From NCBI GenBank assembly GCA_021737265.1, contig JAIPEF010000004.1, positions 1 through 55,547 of the forward strand: 55,547 nucleotides of DNA. Direction: 5' to 3'. The notes beneath the pieces are model-generated. The model ran no database searches. It was not told the DNA's origin and worked only from the letters and a program-made list of their open reading frames with translations. A program made the position numbers and the translations under genes. This stretch comes from Desulfocapsa sp. Its GTDB lineage: Bacteria; Desulfobacterota; Desulfobulbia; Desulfobulbales; Desulfocapsaceae. Shown here piece after piece: positions 33,914 to 43,759 of this stretch (positions are counted from its first letter, which is position 1; every line of letters starts with the position of its first letter).

Positions 33914-35140
33914 ATGTCTCCAAAAGAAAGTTCCATCCTCAGAGTGACCTGCTTTGGTCATTTTATGAGTCATTTTAATATGCTGGTTTTTCCGGCAGTA
34001 CTTCTGCCCCTGTCGACAAAATTGGGGATGGATATGGGGCAGGTCCTTGGTCTTTCCTTCTGGATGTATCTTCTCTTTGGTATATCTGCCCTTCCTTGGG
34101 GAGTGGTGGCCGATCGGTTCGGATCGCGGCCCCTGTTGTTGCTGTTTCATCTTGGTGCGGGAATTTGCGGTTTTCTGGCTGCCCTGAACCTGTCTAATCC
34201 TTTTGCTCTCAGTATTTGCCTTGCCGGGATCGGCCTTTTTTCCGGTATTTATCATCCGGTGGGGTTGGGGTGGATAGCAAAGGAATTTGAAAGAACCAGT
34301 CGTGGGTTGGCCTATAACGGGATGTTTGGGAATTTAGGCCTTGCTGCCGCCCCCCTTCTTGCCGGAATGGTCAACCATTTGTGGGGTGTGGAAGCTGTCT
34401 ATCTGTTCTTGGGAATAGTGAATGTATGTGGGCTGGTCTTCCTTTACTTTGCCCGTGATGGCCATGCTGGCCATGCTGGGCACAAGCCTGGCGAGAAAAA
34501 ACCACACTCTAAAGGATCTGCTGTTATTCCCTTCCTCGTTCTCCTGGTGGCTATGATGCTGGGCGGTATTGTTTACCGTGCAACTACAATCACCTTGCCA
34601 GCCTATTTTGAGCTGCAGAACAACAGCCTGTATCAGAGTTTTCTGACGATTTCGGGGCAGTTTGGTTCACCCAATCTATTTGCTACTCTTATTGTCTCTT
34701 CTATCTATCTGGTGGGAATGCTGGGGCAGTATGCGGGAGGCTGGGTGGGGGAGAAAATAGATCTCGGTCGCGGCTATATGCTCTTCCACCTTGTCACTAT
34801 TCCGGCAGTTTTGCTTATGGCCATGACCAGCAATATCCCGCTGGTCGTCTTTGCCATGATCCATTCATTTTTTCTGCTCGGGATGCAGCCCCTGGAAAAT
34901 ACTCTGGTGGCACGTCTCAGCCCACCGGAACTCCATAGTTCTGCCTTTGGCTTGAAGTTTGTTCTCACATTTGGGGTAGGGGCACTCAGTGTCATTATGG
35001 TGGCTTCTGTGAAAGGGAATTTTGGCTTGAGCTCGGTGTATGTGGTTCTGGCCCTGCTCTCCACCACTCTGGTCTGTGTGATAGTGCTGCTCAACCATTT
35101 CAGGAAGGTGTTACACACAAGCCAAGCCCCCACACCTTGA
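33914..35140 (+). CDS. MFS transporter with histidine-rich central loop
   Basis: This 408-residue major facilitator has 12 predicted helices. The helix 2-3 loop motif is GVVADRFGSRPLLLLF, close to the MFS consensus GxLaDrxGrr. The central cytoplasmic loop between helices 6 and 7 reads DGHAGHAGHKPGEKKPHS, unusually rich in histidine and made partly by a direct DNA repeat (GGCCATGCT twice). It resembles the fosmidomycin-resistance/oxalate-like MFS group only loosely, so the substrate is unknown. The gene begins 16 bp after coaBC and may share its transcript. It converges with glnS, 11 bp away. Confidence 0.85.
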   Translation: MSPKESSILRVTCFGHFMSHFNMLVFPAVLLPLSTKLGMDMGQVLGLSFWMYLLFGISALPWGVVADRFGSRPLLLLFHLGAGICGFLAALNLSNPFALSICLAGIGLFSGIYHPVGLGWIAKEFERTSRGLAYNGMFGNLGLAAAPLLAGMVNHLWGVEAVYLFLGIVNVCGLVFLYFARDGHAGHAGHKPGEKKPHSKGSAVIPFLVLLVAMMLGGIVYRATTITLPAYFELQNNSLYQSFLTISGQFGSPNLFATLIVSSIYLVGMLGQYAGGWVGEKIDLGRGYMLFHLVTIPAVLLMAMTSNIPLVVFAMIHSFFLLGMQPLENTLVARLSPPELHSSAFGLKFVLTFGVGALSVIMVASVKGNFGLSSVYVVLALLSTTLVCVIVLLNHFRKVLHTSQAPTP

Positions 35141-35151
35141 GCTGAGAGTCG

Positions 35152-36843
35152 CTATTTTTTCACCTTTGCCCAGGAATCGCGAAGGCCAACGGTGCGATTA
35201 AATACCGGAGCACCGGGCATGGAATCTTTTGCATCCACACAGAAATAGCCCTGACGCTCAAACTGGAAACAAGTTCCCGGTTCTGCATCTGCAAGCGATG
35301 GCTCCACCATACAGTTCGGCAGGGAGGTGAGGGAATCGGGGTTGAGGTGTTCCTTGAAATCAACTTCCTTGTCACTGTCTGGGTTTTCCACATTGAAGAG
35401 CCGGTCATAGAGCCGGATTTCACATGGTAGTGCCTCTGCAGCCGAAACCCAATGAATTGTTCCCTTGACCTTACGACCGTCAGGTGCATTGCCGCCATAG
35501 GTTGCAGGATCGTATGTGCAATGAACTTCCAGAATTTCCCCTGTTGCCTCGTCTTTAACAATGGATTCGCAGGTGATAAAGTAGGCGTAACGCAAGCGCA
35601 CTTCCCGGCCAATGCCTAAACGAAAAAATTTCTTTGGTGGATCTTCCATGAAATCAGTGTGTTCAATGTAAATCTCTCGTGAGAATGGGATTTTCCTGAC
35701 ACCCATATCCGGATTCTGCGGATGATTTTTGGCTGCCAGTTCTTCCACCTGGTCTTCAGGATAGTTTGTTATAACCACCTTGAGTGGGTCGAGAATCCCA
35801 AGTACTCGAGGTGCTTTTTCATTGAGATCATTGCGGATCGCATTTTCAAGGACTCCCATGTCGATCCAACTCTCTTTCTTCCCTATTCCGATTTCGTGGC
35901 AGAAATTGCGGATGGAGGCGGGAGTGTAACCGCGGCGTCTGAGCCCGGAAACGGTAAGCATCCGTGGATCATCCCAGCCGGTCACATGACCATCAGCGAC
36001 CAGGCGCATGAGTTTGCGCTTGGACATCACGGTGTAGGTAAGGTTGAGGCGGGCGAATTCTATCTGTTGCGGATGACAAGGGGTTTCAAGGGTGTCCAGC
36101 ACCCAGTCGTACAGCGGTCGGTGATCCTCAAATTCCAGGGTACAGAGGGAGTGGGTGATTGCCTCCAGTGCATCAGAGAGGCAATGGGTGTAATCGTACA
36201 TGGGATAGATACACCATGTATCACCTGTTCGGTGATGGTGGGCCCTCATGATCCGGTAAATAATAGGATCCCGCATGTTGAGATTAGGTGAGCTCATATC
36301 AATTTTGGCGCGGAGTACATGGCTGCCTTCCTCAAATTTCCCTTCTTTCATTCCTTGAAAGAGTTTGAGGTTTTCTTCCACCGTTCGGTTACGGTATGGG
36401 CTCTCTTTTCCAGGCTCTTTGAGGGTGCCGCGATATTCCCGCATTTCATCAGCTGTGAGACAGCAGACAAAGGCCTTTTCTTTGCGGATGAGTTCAAGGG
36501 CAAATTCGTAGAGTTTGTCAAAATAATCGGAGGCAAAAAAAAGATTCTTCCCCCAGTCAAAGCCCAGCCATTTAACATCTTCTTTTATGGACTGGACGTA
36601 GGCAGACTCCTCTTTGCTCGGGTTTGTATCGTCAAAGCGAAGGTGACAGCGGCCGTTATATTCCCTGGCAACACCAAAATTCAGGCAAATTGATTTGGCA
36701 TGGCCGATATGTAAAAAGCCGTTTGGTTCCGGTGGAAAACGGGTTACAGGAGTAGAGTGCTTTCCTGTTAGCAGGTCTTCGCTGACTCTCTGCCTGATAA
36801 AATCCAGTGGTTTTTCATGGCCTGATTCGGAATTACTCATCAT
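35152..36843 (-). CDS. glnS: Glutaminyl-tRNA synthetase
   Basis: This 563-residue class I synthetase charges tRNA-Gln directly. The HIGH motif is in [17 protein letters not shown] and the KMSKS equivalent is [16 protein letters not shown] (acceptor-end contact) and the C-terminal anticodon-binding beta-barrels with [17 protein letters not shown] are typical of GlnRS, and distinguish it from bacterial GluRS, which ends in an alpha-helical cage. It begins 11 bp after the stop of gltX on the same strand, so both glutamate and glutamine synthetases are cotranscribed. The start is the ATG at 36843, with another ATG at the next codon. A tRNA-Gln gene lies 4.8 kb away. Confidence 0.96.
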   Translation of the reverse strand: MMSNSESGHEKPLDFIRQRVSEDLLTGKHSTPVTRFPPEPNGFLHIGHAKSICLNFGVAREYNGRCHLRFDDTNPSKEESAYVQSIKEDVKWLGFDWGKNLFFASDYFDKLYEFALELIRKEKAFVCCLTADEMREYRGTLKEPGKESPYRNRTVEENLKLFQGMKEGKFEEGSHVLRAKIDMSSPNLNMRDPIIYRIMRAHHHRTGDTWCIYPMYDYTHCLSDALEAITHSLCTLEFEDHRPLYDWVLDTLETPCHPQQIEFARLNLTYTVMSKRKLMRLVADGHVTGWDDPRMLTVSGLRRRGYTPASIRNFCHEIGIGKKESWIDMGVLENAIRNDLNEKAPRVLGILDPLKVVITNYPEDQVEELAAKNHPQNPDMGVRKIPFSREIYIEHTDFMEDPPKKFFRLGIGREVRLRYAYFITCESIVKDEATGEILEVHCTYDPATYGGNAPDGRKVKGTIHWVSAAEALPCEIRLYDRLFNVENPDSDKEVDFKEHLNPDSLTSLPNCMVEPSLADAEPGTCFQFERQGYFCVDAKDSMPGAPVFNRTVGLRDSWAKVKK

Positions 36844-36854
36844 CTGTTCTCTTT

Positions 36855-38339
36855 TTATTTTACTTTGTAAAGGGTTTCAACATCGCGCAAACGCCGGATA
36901 ACGTTTTCCCTGCCGATGGTCACAAGGATATCAAACATGGATGGACCGGCAAGCTGGCCGGTTACAACGGTACGCATGCCATTGATGATGACTCCCGGTT
37001 TGATATCAAACTCTGTCGCAAGATCACGAGCAGCCTGTTCAGCAGTCTCCAGGTTGAAGTCGTCCAGCGCCTCATAGCGGTCAGCGAGCAGGGGCAACCA
37101 CTCTTTTAAACCCTCATGCTTGAGCACGTTCTTTTTCAGAGGCTTTTCTTCCACAGGAAAATCATTGGAAAAATATGCGCGGCCAAGGGCGGCAAAGTCG
37201 GTAAGGGTATGGAAACGGTCTCGGATCAGGTCAAGGGTGTGCAGGAACCACTCCTTTTTGTCTGTGGCATAGGCGTCATCCCATAAACCTTCAGCCTCAA
37301 GAAAGGGTTGAACCATTACTGCCAGCTCTTCTATGGGCATGGTACGAAGATAGTGTTCGTTAAAGGCGATGGCTTTTGGGTCTGTGAAAAACTTGGCATC
37401 CCCTTGGCGGTAATTAAAGGTGGAATTGGCTTTATTGATTCGCTCAAGGCTGAAGGCCTGGATGAGCTCTTCTTTGGAGAAAAACTCGGTGTCATCTCCG
37501 GATGACCAGCCCAGAAGAACAAGGAAATTAGATAGAGCCCAGGGAATAAAACCATGTTCCTTATAAAAATGGACTGCAACAATCTCACCATGTTTCCGTT
37601 TGGATATTTTCGCCTTATTCAGGTCAAGAGTCAGTGGCATGTGGGCAAAGACAGGAACGGGAGCGTCCAGCGCCTCATAGAGCAGAACCTGGCGGATGGT
37701 GTTGGTCATATGGTCTGAACCACGGATAATGTGGGTGATTCTGTCCCGGATATCATCCACCACATTGCAGAGGAGATAGAGAGGTTTGCCGGTGGACCGG
37801 ACAATAACAAAATCTTCAATCTCGTTATAATGGGCTTTAATATGGCCAAGTACCTTATCGTCGTAGCCAATGGTACCCTCTTTGTCAGGGACCTTGAAAC
37901 GAATGACAAAGGGTAGGCCTGCAGCCTCATTTTCGGCTACCTTTTCAGCGGGTAAGTTGCGGCAGGTTCCGTCATAGCCATAGGTTGTTTTATTGGCCTG
38001 AGCGATTTCACGTTTGGCATCAAGTTCTTCTTTAGTGCAGAAACACTTATATGCTTTTCCTTTATCGAGCAATTTTTGGGCAGCAGCTTCATGATCTGAT
38101 TCAAATTCAGTCTGGAAATAGGGGCCTTCATCCCATTCAATTCCAAGCCATTCAAGGCCGTCCAGGATACCCTGGATGGATTCCTGGGTGGAACGTTCGG
38201 CGTCGGTATCTTCAATGCGAAGGATAAGTTTACCGCCTGTTTTTTTTGCATAGAGCCAGTTGTATAATGCTGTTCTGGCACCACCTATATGGAGATAGCC
38301 TGTGGGGCTGGGTGGAAATCGTAAACGTGTTTCAGTCAT
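36855..38339 (-). CDS. gltX: Glutamyl-tRNA synthetase
   Basis: This 494-residue class I synthetase charges tRNA-Glu. The HIGH-type motif is in [25 protein letters not shown] and the KMSKS-type motif is KISKRKHGE. The stem-contact-fold follows, and the C-terminal helical anticodon-binding domain ends about residue 490. [19 protein letters not shown] is the characteristic acceptor-binding segment. It is the first gene of a two-gene operon with glnS, divergent from serA across a 305-bp gap. Because glnS is present, strict discrimination against tRNA-Gln is expected, though that is not proven by sequence. Confidence 0.96.
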   Translation of the reverse strand: MTETRLRFPPSPTGYLHIGGARTALYNWLYAKKTGGKLILRIEDTDAERSTQESIQGILDGLEWLGIEWDEGPYFQTEFESDHEAAAQKLLDKGKAYKCFCTKEELDAKREIAQANKTTYGYDGTCRNLPAEKVAENEAAGLPFVIRFKVPDKEGTIGYDDKVLGHIKAHYNEIEDFVIVRSTGKPLYLLCNVVDDIRDRITHIIRGSDHMTNTIRQVLLYEALDAPVPVFAHMPLTLDLNKAKISKRKHGEIVAVHFYKEHGFIPWALSNFLVLLGWSSGDDTEFFSKEELIQAFSLERINKANSTFNYRQGDAKFFTDPKAIAFNEHYLRTMPIEELAVMVQPFLEAEGLWDDAYATDKKEWFLHTLDLIRDRFHTLTDFAALGRAYFSNDFPVEEKPLKKNVLKHEGLKEWLPLLADRYEALDDFNLETAEQAARDLATEFDIKPGVIINGMRTVVTGQLAGPSMFDILVTIGRENVIRRLRDVETLYKVK

Positions 38340-38644
38340 GGGAAACCTTGAATTAAATTGTAAATAAATAAATTAATGGCCCGAAGAGCTCCATAATATG
38401 CACGATGTATAGCGTTTTCAATGAGTTTGTTCAATAGTAATTGACTGGAAATTGCTAAAACGATCCCTGCGAATTGTCAGATTGGTGAAATATTTTTTGT
38501 TGTTCTCTTTCTCTGAACTCGTTATAGTTCGTTCTTTTTAGCTGGGTTAGGGTAGGAATTTTTCCAAATGCCTGGTGGAGAACCACTCAAATATTATTGT
38601 ACCCTTGTAGAACAGGGTTTTTCGAGAAGAGAGAAGGAGCGAAG
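38340..38644. other. Divergent gltX/serA promoter region
   Basis: These 305 bp must hold both promoters. No small gene was recognised. A short stem ACCCT/AGGGT followed by TTTTT lies at about 38601-38622, immediately before serA, and could act as a weak leader terminator. Confidence 0.4.
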
Positions 38645-40231
38645 ATGAAGGTACTGATTAGCGACAACATGTCCCCTTTGGGTGAGAAAATTCTTGTTGA
38701 TGCGGGAATTGATGTAGATGTGAAAACCGGATTGGCTCCGGAGGAGTTGAAAGCGATCATCGGTGATTATGATGGTCTTGTTGTGCGTAGTGCCACCAAG
38801 GCTACCGCTGAAATTATTGATGCAGCAGAAAACTTAAAAGTAATCGGCAGGGCAGGGATCGGTCTTGACAATGTGGATATTCCCGCTGCCAGCCAGAAAG
38901 GGATTGTCGTGATGAACGCCCCTGACGGCAATGCAACAACAGCTGCTGAGCATGCCATTGGTATGATGATGTCCCTTTCCCGTAATATTCCCCAGGCCAC
39001 CGCTTCCATGAAAGAAGGGAAATGGGAGAAGAAGAGTTTTATGGGGCGAGAGCTCACCGGAAAAACCCTGGGGATCTTTGGTATTGGCCGCATTGGCGCC
39101 ATTGCTGCCAGTCGTGCCCAAGGTCTGAAGATGAAGGTTATTGCCTATGATCCGCATATGCCTGAAGACCTGGTGAAGAAGTTGGGTGTTGAGTTGGTAA
39201 GTATTGAGGAGTTGGCTAAACGTGCTGATTATATCACTGTTCACGTGCCACTGACCAAAGAAACCGCCAATGTGCTCTCCACGGAATTTTTCAGCAATAT
39301 GAAAAATGATGCCATGTTTATAGACTGTGCCCGGGGCGGTGTCTGTGATGAAGCGGCATTATATAAAGCGCTGGTGGATGGTGAGATCGCCGGTGCAGCA
39401 TTGGATGTTTTTGCAGAGGAACCCACCACCAAAGAAAATTGTCCTCTCCTTGGTCTGAAAAACTTTATCTGTACTCCCCATCTTGGAGCCTCAACCAGTG
39501 AAGCCCAGGAAAATGTCGCCACTGCCATAGCTGAACAGGTTGCGGATTACCTGAGCAAAGGGGTGGTCACCAATGCTGTGAATGTACCATCGGTCAGTGA
39601 CGATGTTCTGGCGCAGGTCGGCCCCTATGTGAGCCTTGGTGAAATGCTTGGTTCTCTGCATATGCAGATTGCCAAGGGAGGTGTACAGGAGGTTTCAATT
39701 GAATATTCCGGTGAGCTGGCTGAGCTGAATACCAGCCCCATTACTGTTGCATTTTTGAAGGGCATGTTTACCCCCATTCTCCAGGATGCTGTAAACTACG
39801 TGAATGCTCCGGTTATTGCCAGGGATCGTGGAATACGGGTGGTTGAGTCCAAAAGCGACCGCTCCGATGATTTTGTAAATGTACTACGGGTTAAGGTTGT
39901 AACCAATGAAGGTGAAAATGAACTGGTTGGTACAGTGTTTGGGAAGAATGAGCCCCGTCTGGTTCGTTTGAACAACTTCCGTCTGGAGGCCCAGGCTGCA
40001 GGCCCAATGCTTCTTGTCTATAATAACGATGTCCCCGGTGTGATCGGTGCTCTGGGCACCGTGCTTGGGAATAACGGTGTGAATATTTCACGAATGACTG
40101 TTGGCCGGGAAGAGGCCAGTGACCAGAACGTTATCCTCCTCAGCACTGATTCTGTTATTTCCAAAGAACTGCTGGAAGAGGTCAAGGGCCTTGATAATAT
40201 CGATGGCGCGTTGGCTCTCGATCTTACTTGA
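38645..40231 (+). CDS. serA: D-3-phosphoglycerate dehydrogenase (long form)
   Basis: This 528-residue enzyme starts serine synthesis by oxidising 3-phosphoglycerate with NAD+. The N-terminal catalytic domain holds VRSATKATAEIIDAA and GRAGIGLDNVDI. The Rossmann motif is GIFGIGRIGAIAASRAQ (about 143-160). The catalytic arginine is in DCARGGVCDE, and the histidine pair in TPHLGASTSEAQ. An intervening domain (about 320-450) and a C-terminal ACT domain follow, the latter starting PMLLVYNNDVPGVIGALG, as in the type I enzymes of mycobacteria and deltaproteobacteria. The ATG at 38645 has GAAGGAGCG just upstream; the longer frame is not supported. Confidence 0.96.
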   Translation: MKVLISDNMSPLGEKILVDAGIDVDVKTGLAPEELKAIIGDYDGLVVRSATKATAEIIDAAENLKVIGRAGIGLDNVDIPAASQKGIVVMNAPDGNATTAAEHAIGMMMSLSRNIPQATASMKEGKWEKKSFMGRELTGKTLGIFGIGRIGAIAASRAQGLKMKVIAYDPHMPEDLVKKLGVELVSIEELAKRADYITVHVPLTKETANVLSTEFFSNMKNDAMFIDCARGGVCDEAALYKALVDGEIAGAALDVFAEEPTTKENCPLLGLKNFICTPHLGASTSEAQENVATAIAEQVADYLSKGVVTNAVNVPSVSDDVLAQVGPYVSLGEMLGSLHMQIAKGGVQEVSIEYSGELAELNTSPITVAFLKGMFTPILQDAVNYVNAPVIARDRGIRVVESKSDRSDDFVNVLRVKVVTNEGENELVGTVFGKNEPRLVRLNNFRLEAQAAGPMLLVYNNDVPGVIGALGTVLGNNGVNISRMTVGREEASDQNVILLSTDSVISKELLEEVKGLDNIDGALALDLT

Positions 40232-40311
40232 GAAGTAGAGGTATGAATCGGGGCTTCGTTTGTTGTCCCGATTTTTTATTGTGAAATCCCCTTTTGCTGC
40301 GAGAGAATCAT

Positions 40312-40656
40312 ATGGTTTCTGAATATGAGCAGGGTTGTCCCTGCGAAGATGGAAAAGTACCGGATCAGCATGGGCAATGTGTTATGCCCGAGGTGACCTT
40401 TATGGCCTTTATCATGTCTCTAAACACCTCAGCCATGTTTCACCTTGGTGATATTGCTGATCCGGCAACAGGTGAAAAGCTGATTGACCTTTCTCTTGCC
40501 CGGCATGCTATTGATACCCTGGCTCTACTGCAGGAAAAGACTAAAGGTAACCTTGATAGGGATGAAGAGGAGATGCTTAAAAATATTCTCTATGATGTGA
40601 AGATGCGTTTTGTCCAGGTAGTAAAGAATAGGGCATCTGCCAAAAAATCTTCCTGA
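40312..40656 (+). CDS. DUF1844 domain protein
   Basis: This 114-residue protein has the DUF1844 core from about 28: VTFMAFIMSLNTSAMFHLG, then HAIDTLALLQEKTKGNLDRDEEEMLKNILYDVKMRFVQ. The N-terminus is hydrophilic with two cysteines (CPCEDGK). Such proteins are soluble, small and of unknown function, often encoded among housekeeping genes in deltaproteobacteria. It stops one base before the ispE ATG (TGA-A-ATG), so translation is probably coupled. The ATG at 40312 is chosen; another lies at 40294. Confidence 0.85.
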   Translation: MVSEYEQGCPCEDGKVPDQHGQCVMPEVTFMAFIMSLNTSAMFHLGDIADPATGEKLIDLSLARHAIDTLALLQEKTKGNLDRDEEEMLKNILYDVKMRFVQVVKNRASAKKSS

Positions 40657-40657
40657 A

Positions 40658-41551
40658 ATGGTACAGACAGGAGGGACCCTTGTTGTCTCGGCCCCTGCAA
40701 AGGTAAATCTTAGCCTGCATGTTCTAGGGAAACGGTCTGACGGGTATCACGAGCTTGACACGGTGATGCAGAAGCTGGACCTTGCTGATACAATAAAGAT
40801 TCAGCGTTTATCGGAGCCGACCATACAGCTCTCCTGTCCCGATTCTGATCTGCCCGAAAATGATACCAACCTGGTATGGAAGGCCGCAGCCGCTTTCCTG
40901 CGGGAAACTTGTCTTGAGAAAGAATCCGGGGTCTCAATTATCCTCGAAAAAAACATCCCGGTGGCTGCCGGTCTTGGTGGCGGCAGCAGCGACGCGGGTA
41001 TCGTGCTTGTCACCTTAAATCATCTGTTTGGCGCCAACCTTTCTGAGGAAACACTGATTCGTCTTGGCAGTCCCCTTGGTGCCGACGTTCCTTTCTTTGT
41101 GGTTCCGCACTGTTCCGTACGTGCCGGAGGGATCGGTGACAGGATGAAACCTGTTCCTGCGCTCACTGGTTTTTCTCTGCTCCTTGTCAATCCAGGATTT
41201 TCTGTGTCCACAGCCTGGGTTTATGGAAATTTTACGTTGACAAGGGCGGATAAAGATTCTAATCTATCTGATTCTCGTGAAAATGCTGATACATTAGCGG
41301 GCTTTTCTCCTCTCTATAATGATCTGGAAACAGTGACGATTGAACACTATCCCGAGATTGCGGCAATCAAGCGATTTTTGCTTGATAATGGAGCCTCTGA
41401 CGCCCTGATGTCCGGAAGTGGACCAACCGTTTTTGGGCTTTTTCCTGATCGGGCAAATGGGGATGAAAGTGATCTTCAGAGATGTGCAGCATTGTTAGTT
41501 GAGAAGTATGGGCGTGGAGTATTTGTGACAAGGCCTCTTGGTGTTAATTAA
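40658..41551 (+). CDS. ispE: 4-diphosphocytidyl-2-C-methyl-D-erythritol kinase
   Basis: This 297-residue GHMP kinase phosphorylates CDP-methylerythritol in the MEP pathway. It has SAPAKVNLSLHVLGKRSDGYHEL at the start, the ATP-binding PVAAGLGGGSSDAG loop (about 103-116) and the C-terminal GASDALMSGSGPTVFGLF motif. Length is normal. It has no ribosome-binding site of its own at the ATG. A strong AGGAGGG sits inside the gene at 40669-40675 but does not serve any in-frame start, so coupling to the DUF1844 gene is likely. Followed by tRNA-Gln. Confidence 0.95.
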   Translation: MVQTGGTLVVSAPAKVNLSLHVLGKRSDGYHELDTVMQKLDLADTIKIQRLSEPTIQLSCPDSDLPENDTNLVWKAAAAFLRETCLEKESGVSIILEKNIPVAAGLGGGSSDAGIVLVTLNHLFGANLSEETLIRLGSPLGADVPFFVVPHCSVRAGGIGDRMKPVPALTGFSLLLVNPGFSVSTAWVYGNFTLTRADKDSNLSDSRENADTLAGFSPLYNDLETVTIEHYPEIAAIKRFLLDNGASDALMSGSGPTVFGLFPDRANGDESDLQRCAALLVEKYGRGVFVTRPLGVN

Positions 41552-41581
41552 TTGAGATTTACTGGATCAACTAATTAAGAT
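41552..41581 (+). promoter_or_regulatory. Candidate sigma-70 promoter of tRNA-Gln
   Basis: TTGAGA, an 18-bp spacer and TAAGAT, with the -10 ending 19 bp before the tRNA 5' end. Spacing fits a vegetative promoter; the hexamers differ moderately from consensus. Confidence 0.45.
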
Positions 41582-41600
41582 TTAAAACACGGTTGTAAGT

Positions 41601-41676
41601 TGGGGCGTAGCCAAGCGGTTAAGGCACCGGGTTTTGATCCCGGCATTCGGAGGTTCGAGTCCTCCCGCCCCAGCCA
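41601..41676 (+). tRNA. tRNA-Gln (anticodon TTG), CCA encoded
   Basis: It folds as a full cloverleaf. The acceptor stem TGGGGCG pairs with CGCCCCA, the D arm is GCCAAGCGGTTAAGGC, and the anticodon stem CCGGG/CCCGG encloses loop TTTTGAT (anticodon TTG). The T arm is GGAGG-TTCGAGT-CCTCC. The discriminator is G73 and CCA is encoded. The weak U1-A72 pair and G73 are known recognition elements of tRNA-Gln. It lies 49 bp after ispE. Confidence 0.97.
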
Positions 41677-41783
41677 AATTATTAAGCAGCACACCAAATT
41701 GCCTTCGTTTGTGATCCCCGGCGCATAGCGTACTATGGCGTCAAGACTCAAACGAAACAACGTGGAGGCACCGCTTAATAATT
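41677..41783. repeat. 107-bp palindromic element next to tRNA-Gln
   Basis: Outer arms AATTATTAAGC (41677-41687) and GCTTAATAATT (41773-41783) are perfectly complementary. A second perfect stem, TTCGTTTG/CAAACGAA (41704-41711, 41749-41756), and an inner GCGCATA/TATGGCG stem lie inside. It starts on the first base after the tRNA CCA. It is possibly related to the dyad at 48815-48899. It may be a processing or termination structure, or a small repeat inserted at the tRNA end. Confidence 0.65.
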
Positions 41784-41820
41784 ACTTAGAGTTAGATAGA
41801 GAATGAACCAATCAGATATA

Positions 41821-41930
41821 TGATAAACTCGTATTTATGCCCGTAGTTTGGGTGAAAACCTTAAACCTAGGATGGTTAAGTATTTATGCCCGGTTGTGAG
41901 GGTGAAAAGGGTATAAATACGACGCCATCA
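41821..41930 (+). repeat. Interspersed repeat family, copy E (two internal units)
   Basis: It runs from TGATAAACTCGTATTTATGC to ACGACGCCATCA. It carries two direct units containing TATTTATGCCCG..GGTGAAAA, as in truncated copy C, and lacks the 112-bp inner module. It ends 43 bp before the prs start. Confidence 0.85.
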
Positions 41931-41973
41931 TATATAACACATCGATAAACCACCGTACCGAGAAGAATAGATT

Positions 41974-42912
41974 ATGTCAAATATTATCAAGGTTTTTTCA
42001 GGAAATTCCAATCCGGTAATGGCTAAGGAAATAACTGATTTTCTTAAGATTCCTCTTGCTGAGGCTGATGTAAAACAATTCAGCGACGGCGAGATCTTTG
42101 TTGAAATAAAAGAAAATGTACGTGGCGCAGATGTGTTTATTATTCAATCCACCTGTACCCCGGTCAATGATAACCTGATGGAACTGGTGATCATGGTTGA
42201 TGCGCTGAGACGTGCATCTGCCAGAAGGATCACCGCGGTTGTCCCCTATTATGGCTACGCCAGACAGGACAGAAAGGTGGCGCCCAGAGTACCAATTTCG
42301 GCAAAAGTTGTGGCTGAAATGTTTATGGCAGTTGGTATCCGTCGCGTCTTGAGCATGGATCTCCATGCCGGACAGATTCAAGGCTTTTTTAATATTCCCG
42401 TTGATCATCTGTATGCTGCGCCGGTTATTCTGGATTATATTAAAGATAAGTTCTCCAATGTGGTTATGGTCTCTCCTGATGCAGGTGGTGTTGAAAGAAC
42501 CCGGGCCTTTGCAAAGCGTTTGGATGCAGGGCTTGCCATTATCGACAAGCGCCGAGATCGGCCGAACGAGTGTCAGGCCATGCATGTTATTGGAGATGTA
42601 AAAGGGAAAACTGCCATCCTGCTGGATGATATGGTTGATACTGCAGGGACACTCTGTAATGGTGCTGCAACTCTTATGGAACATGGGGCTAACGAAGTCC
42701 ATGCCTGTTGTTCTCATCCTGTGCTGTCAGGCCCAGCTATTGAGAGAATAACTAAATCAGTAATCAGTTCTCTGGTTGTCACCAACTCTATACCGCTTCG
42801 GGATGAAGCATTGAAATGCGATAAGATCAAGGTGCTGTCTGTGTCAAGCCTGCTGGCCCAGGCCATTGATTGTATTCATAATGAAGGTTCTATCAGTTCA
42901 CTGTTTGTGTAA
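41974..42912 (+). CDS. prs: Ribose-phosphate pyrophosphokinase
   Basis: This 312-residue enzyme makes PRPP from ribose 5-phosphate and ATP for nucleotide, histidine and tryptophan synthesis. The N-terminus [16 protein letters not shown], the flexible loop [20 protein letters not shown], the metal/ATP region [11 protein letters not shown] and the PRPP-binding [15 protein letters not shown] are all in place. Length and motif order match class I Prs. Start at the ATG at 41974, preceded by GAGAAG. Followed by rplY with an 80-bp gap. Confidence 0.97.
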   Translation: MSNIIKVFSGNSNPVMAKEITDFLKIPLAEADVKQFSDGEIFVEIKENVRGADVFIIQSTCTPVNDNLMELVIMVDALRRASARRITAVVPYYGYARQDRKVAPRVPISAKVVAEMFMAVGIRRVLSMDLHAGQIQGFFNIPVDHLYAAPVILDYIKDKFSNVVMVSPDAGGVERTRAFAKRLDAGLAIIDKRRDRPNECQAMHVIGDVKGKTAILLDDMVDTAGTLCNGAATLMEHGANEVHACCSHPVLSGPAIERITKSVISSLVVTNSIPLRDEALKCDKIKVLSVSSLLAQAIDCIHNEGSISSLFV

Positions 42913-42992
42913 CTGGTGTGCGGAAGATAAAACATATTTGAAAGAAATCCCGTTAATGTCGAGATAACGGCACCGGGACCAAGGAGGAACAT

Positions 42993-43706
42993 ATGCTACA
43001 AGTAGACATGTCTGCTTCAATGAGAGAAAGCTTTGGCAAAGGTGCCATGCGGCGTCTGCGTGTAAGCGGAAAAACACCGGCTGTCCTGTATGGAAATGAT
43101 AAAGACGTTTTGGCCCTGCAGCTTGATACTAAAACATTTTTGAAAAATCTTTTTAAGATTAGCCGGAAAAATGCCGTGGTCAATCTTTCCATCAATGGTG
43201 GTGATACCCGTCACGTAATGATGAAAGAAATTCAGACCGACCCTGTGAATGACAGCCTGATTCATGCCGATTTTTTTGAAATCAATCTCCAGGCTCCCAA
43301 ACGTTTCACTGTTGCAATTGAGTATGAAGGCAAGGCCAAAGGTGAAGATCTTGGTGGTGAAATGGTGGTACACAATTCATTGATTGTAGTTGAAGGACTA
43401 CCCCTTGATATTCCTGATGTGCTCAGCGTTGATGTCTCCGGGCTTAATGTTAATGAGTCCATTCACTACTCTGATATCAAGTTGTCTGAAAGTGTGACGA
43501 TTGTGACCGCTGGTTCCGATCTCTGTGTTGAAGTGATATCTGCTCGTGCGGCCGCAGCCGCCCATGCTGCTGCTGATGCGGCGGCTAATGCTGCTGAAGC
43601 CGCTGATGAGGCTGCCGTTGCTGAAGCTGCTGCTGGTGAGTCCGCTGCCATTCCTGAAGTTGAGGATGCCTCTGAAGGTGCGGAAGCTGCTATTCCTGAA
43701 GAATAA
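42993..43706 (+). CDS. rplY: 50S ribosomal protein L25 (CTC form) with Ala/Glu-rich tail
   Basis: This 237-residue protein has the L25 5S-rRNA-binding domain (about 1-95; RESFGKGAMRRLRVSGKTPAVLYG near the start) and the second beta-domain of the general stress protein CTC (to about 185; VHNSLIVVEGLPLDIPDVLSVDV). From about 185 to 237 it ends in a low-complexity tail of Ala and Glu (AAAAAHAAADAAANAAEAAD). The ATG has an excellent AAGGAGG site. The gene lies after prs, as in many bacteria, and is closed by a terminator. Confidence 0.95.
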   Translation: MLQVDMSASMRESFGKGAMRRLRVSGKTPAVLYGNDKDVLALQLDTKTFLKNLFKISRKNAVVNLSINGGDTRHVMMKEIQTDPVNDSLIHADFFEINLQAPKRFTVAIEYEGKAKGEDLGGEMVVHNSLIVVEGLPLDIPDVLSVDVSGLNVNESIHYSDIKLSESVTIVTAGSDLCVEVISARAAAAAHAAADAAANAAEAADEAAVAEAAAGESAAIPEVEDASEGAEAAIPEE

Positions 43707-43759
43707 TCTGCCTTGAAGCAAGAAAAGAACTGACAGTAGCTGTTATGTAATCAGCTTTT

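Noticed and set aside
38601..38622. Short ACCCT/AGGGT hairpin with T-run in the serA leader, possible attenuator
   Set aside because: The stem is only 5 bp and no antiterminator or leader peptide is seen, so it is noted but not called.
43466..43651. Alanine/serine-rich minus-strand open frame
   Set aside because: It is the antisense image of the low-complexity L25 tail, with no start signals.
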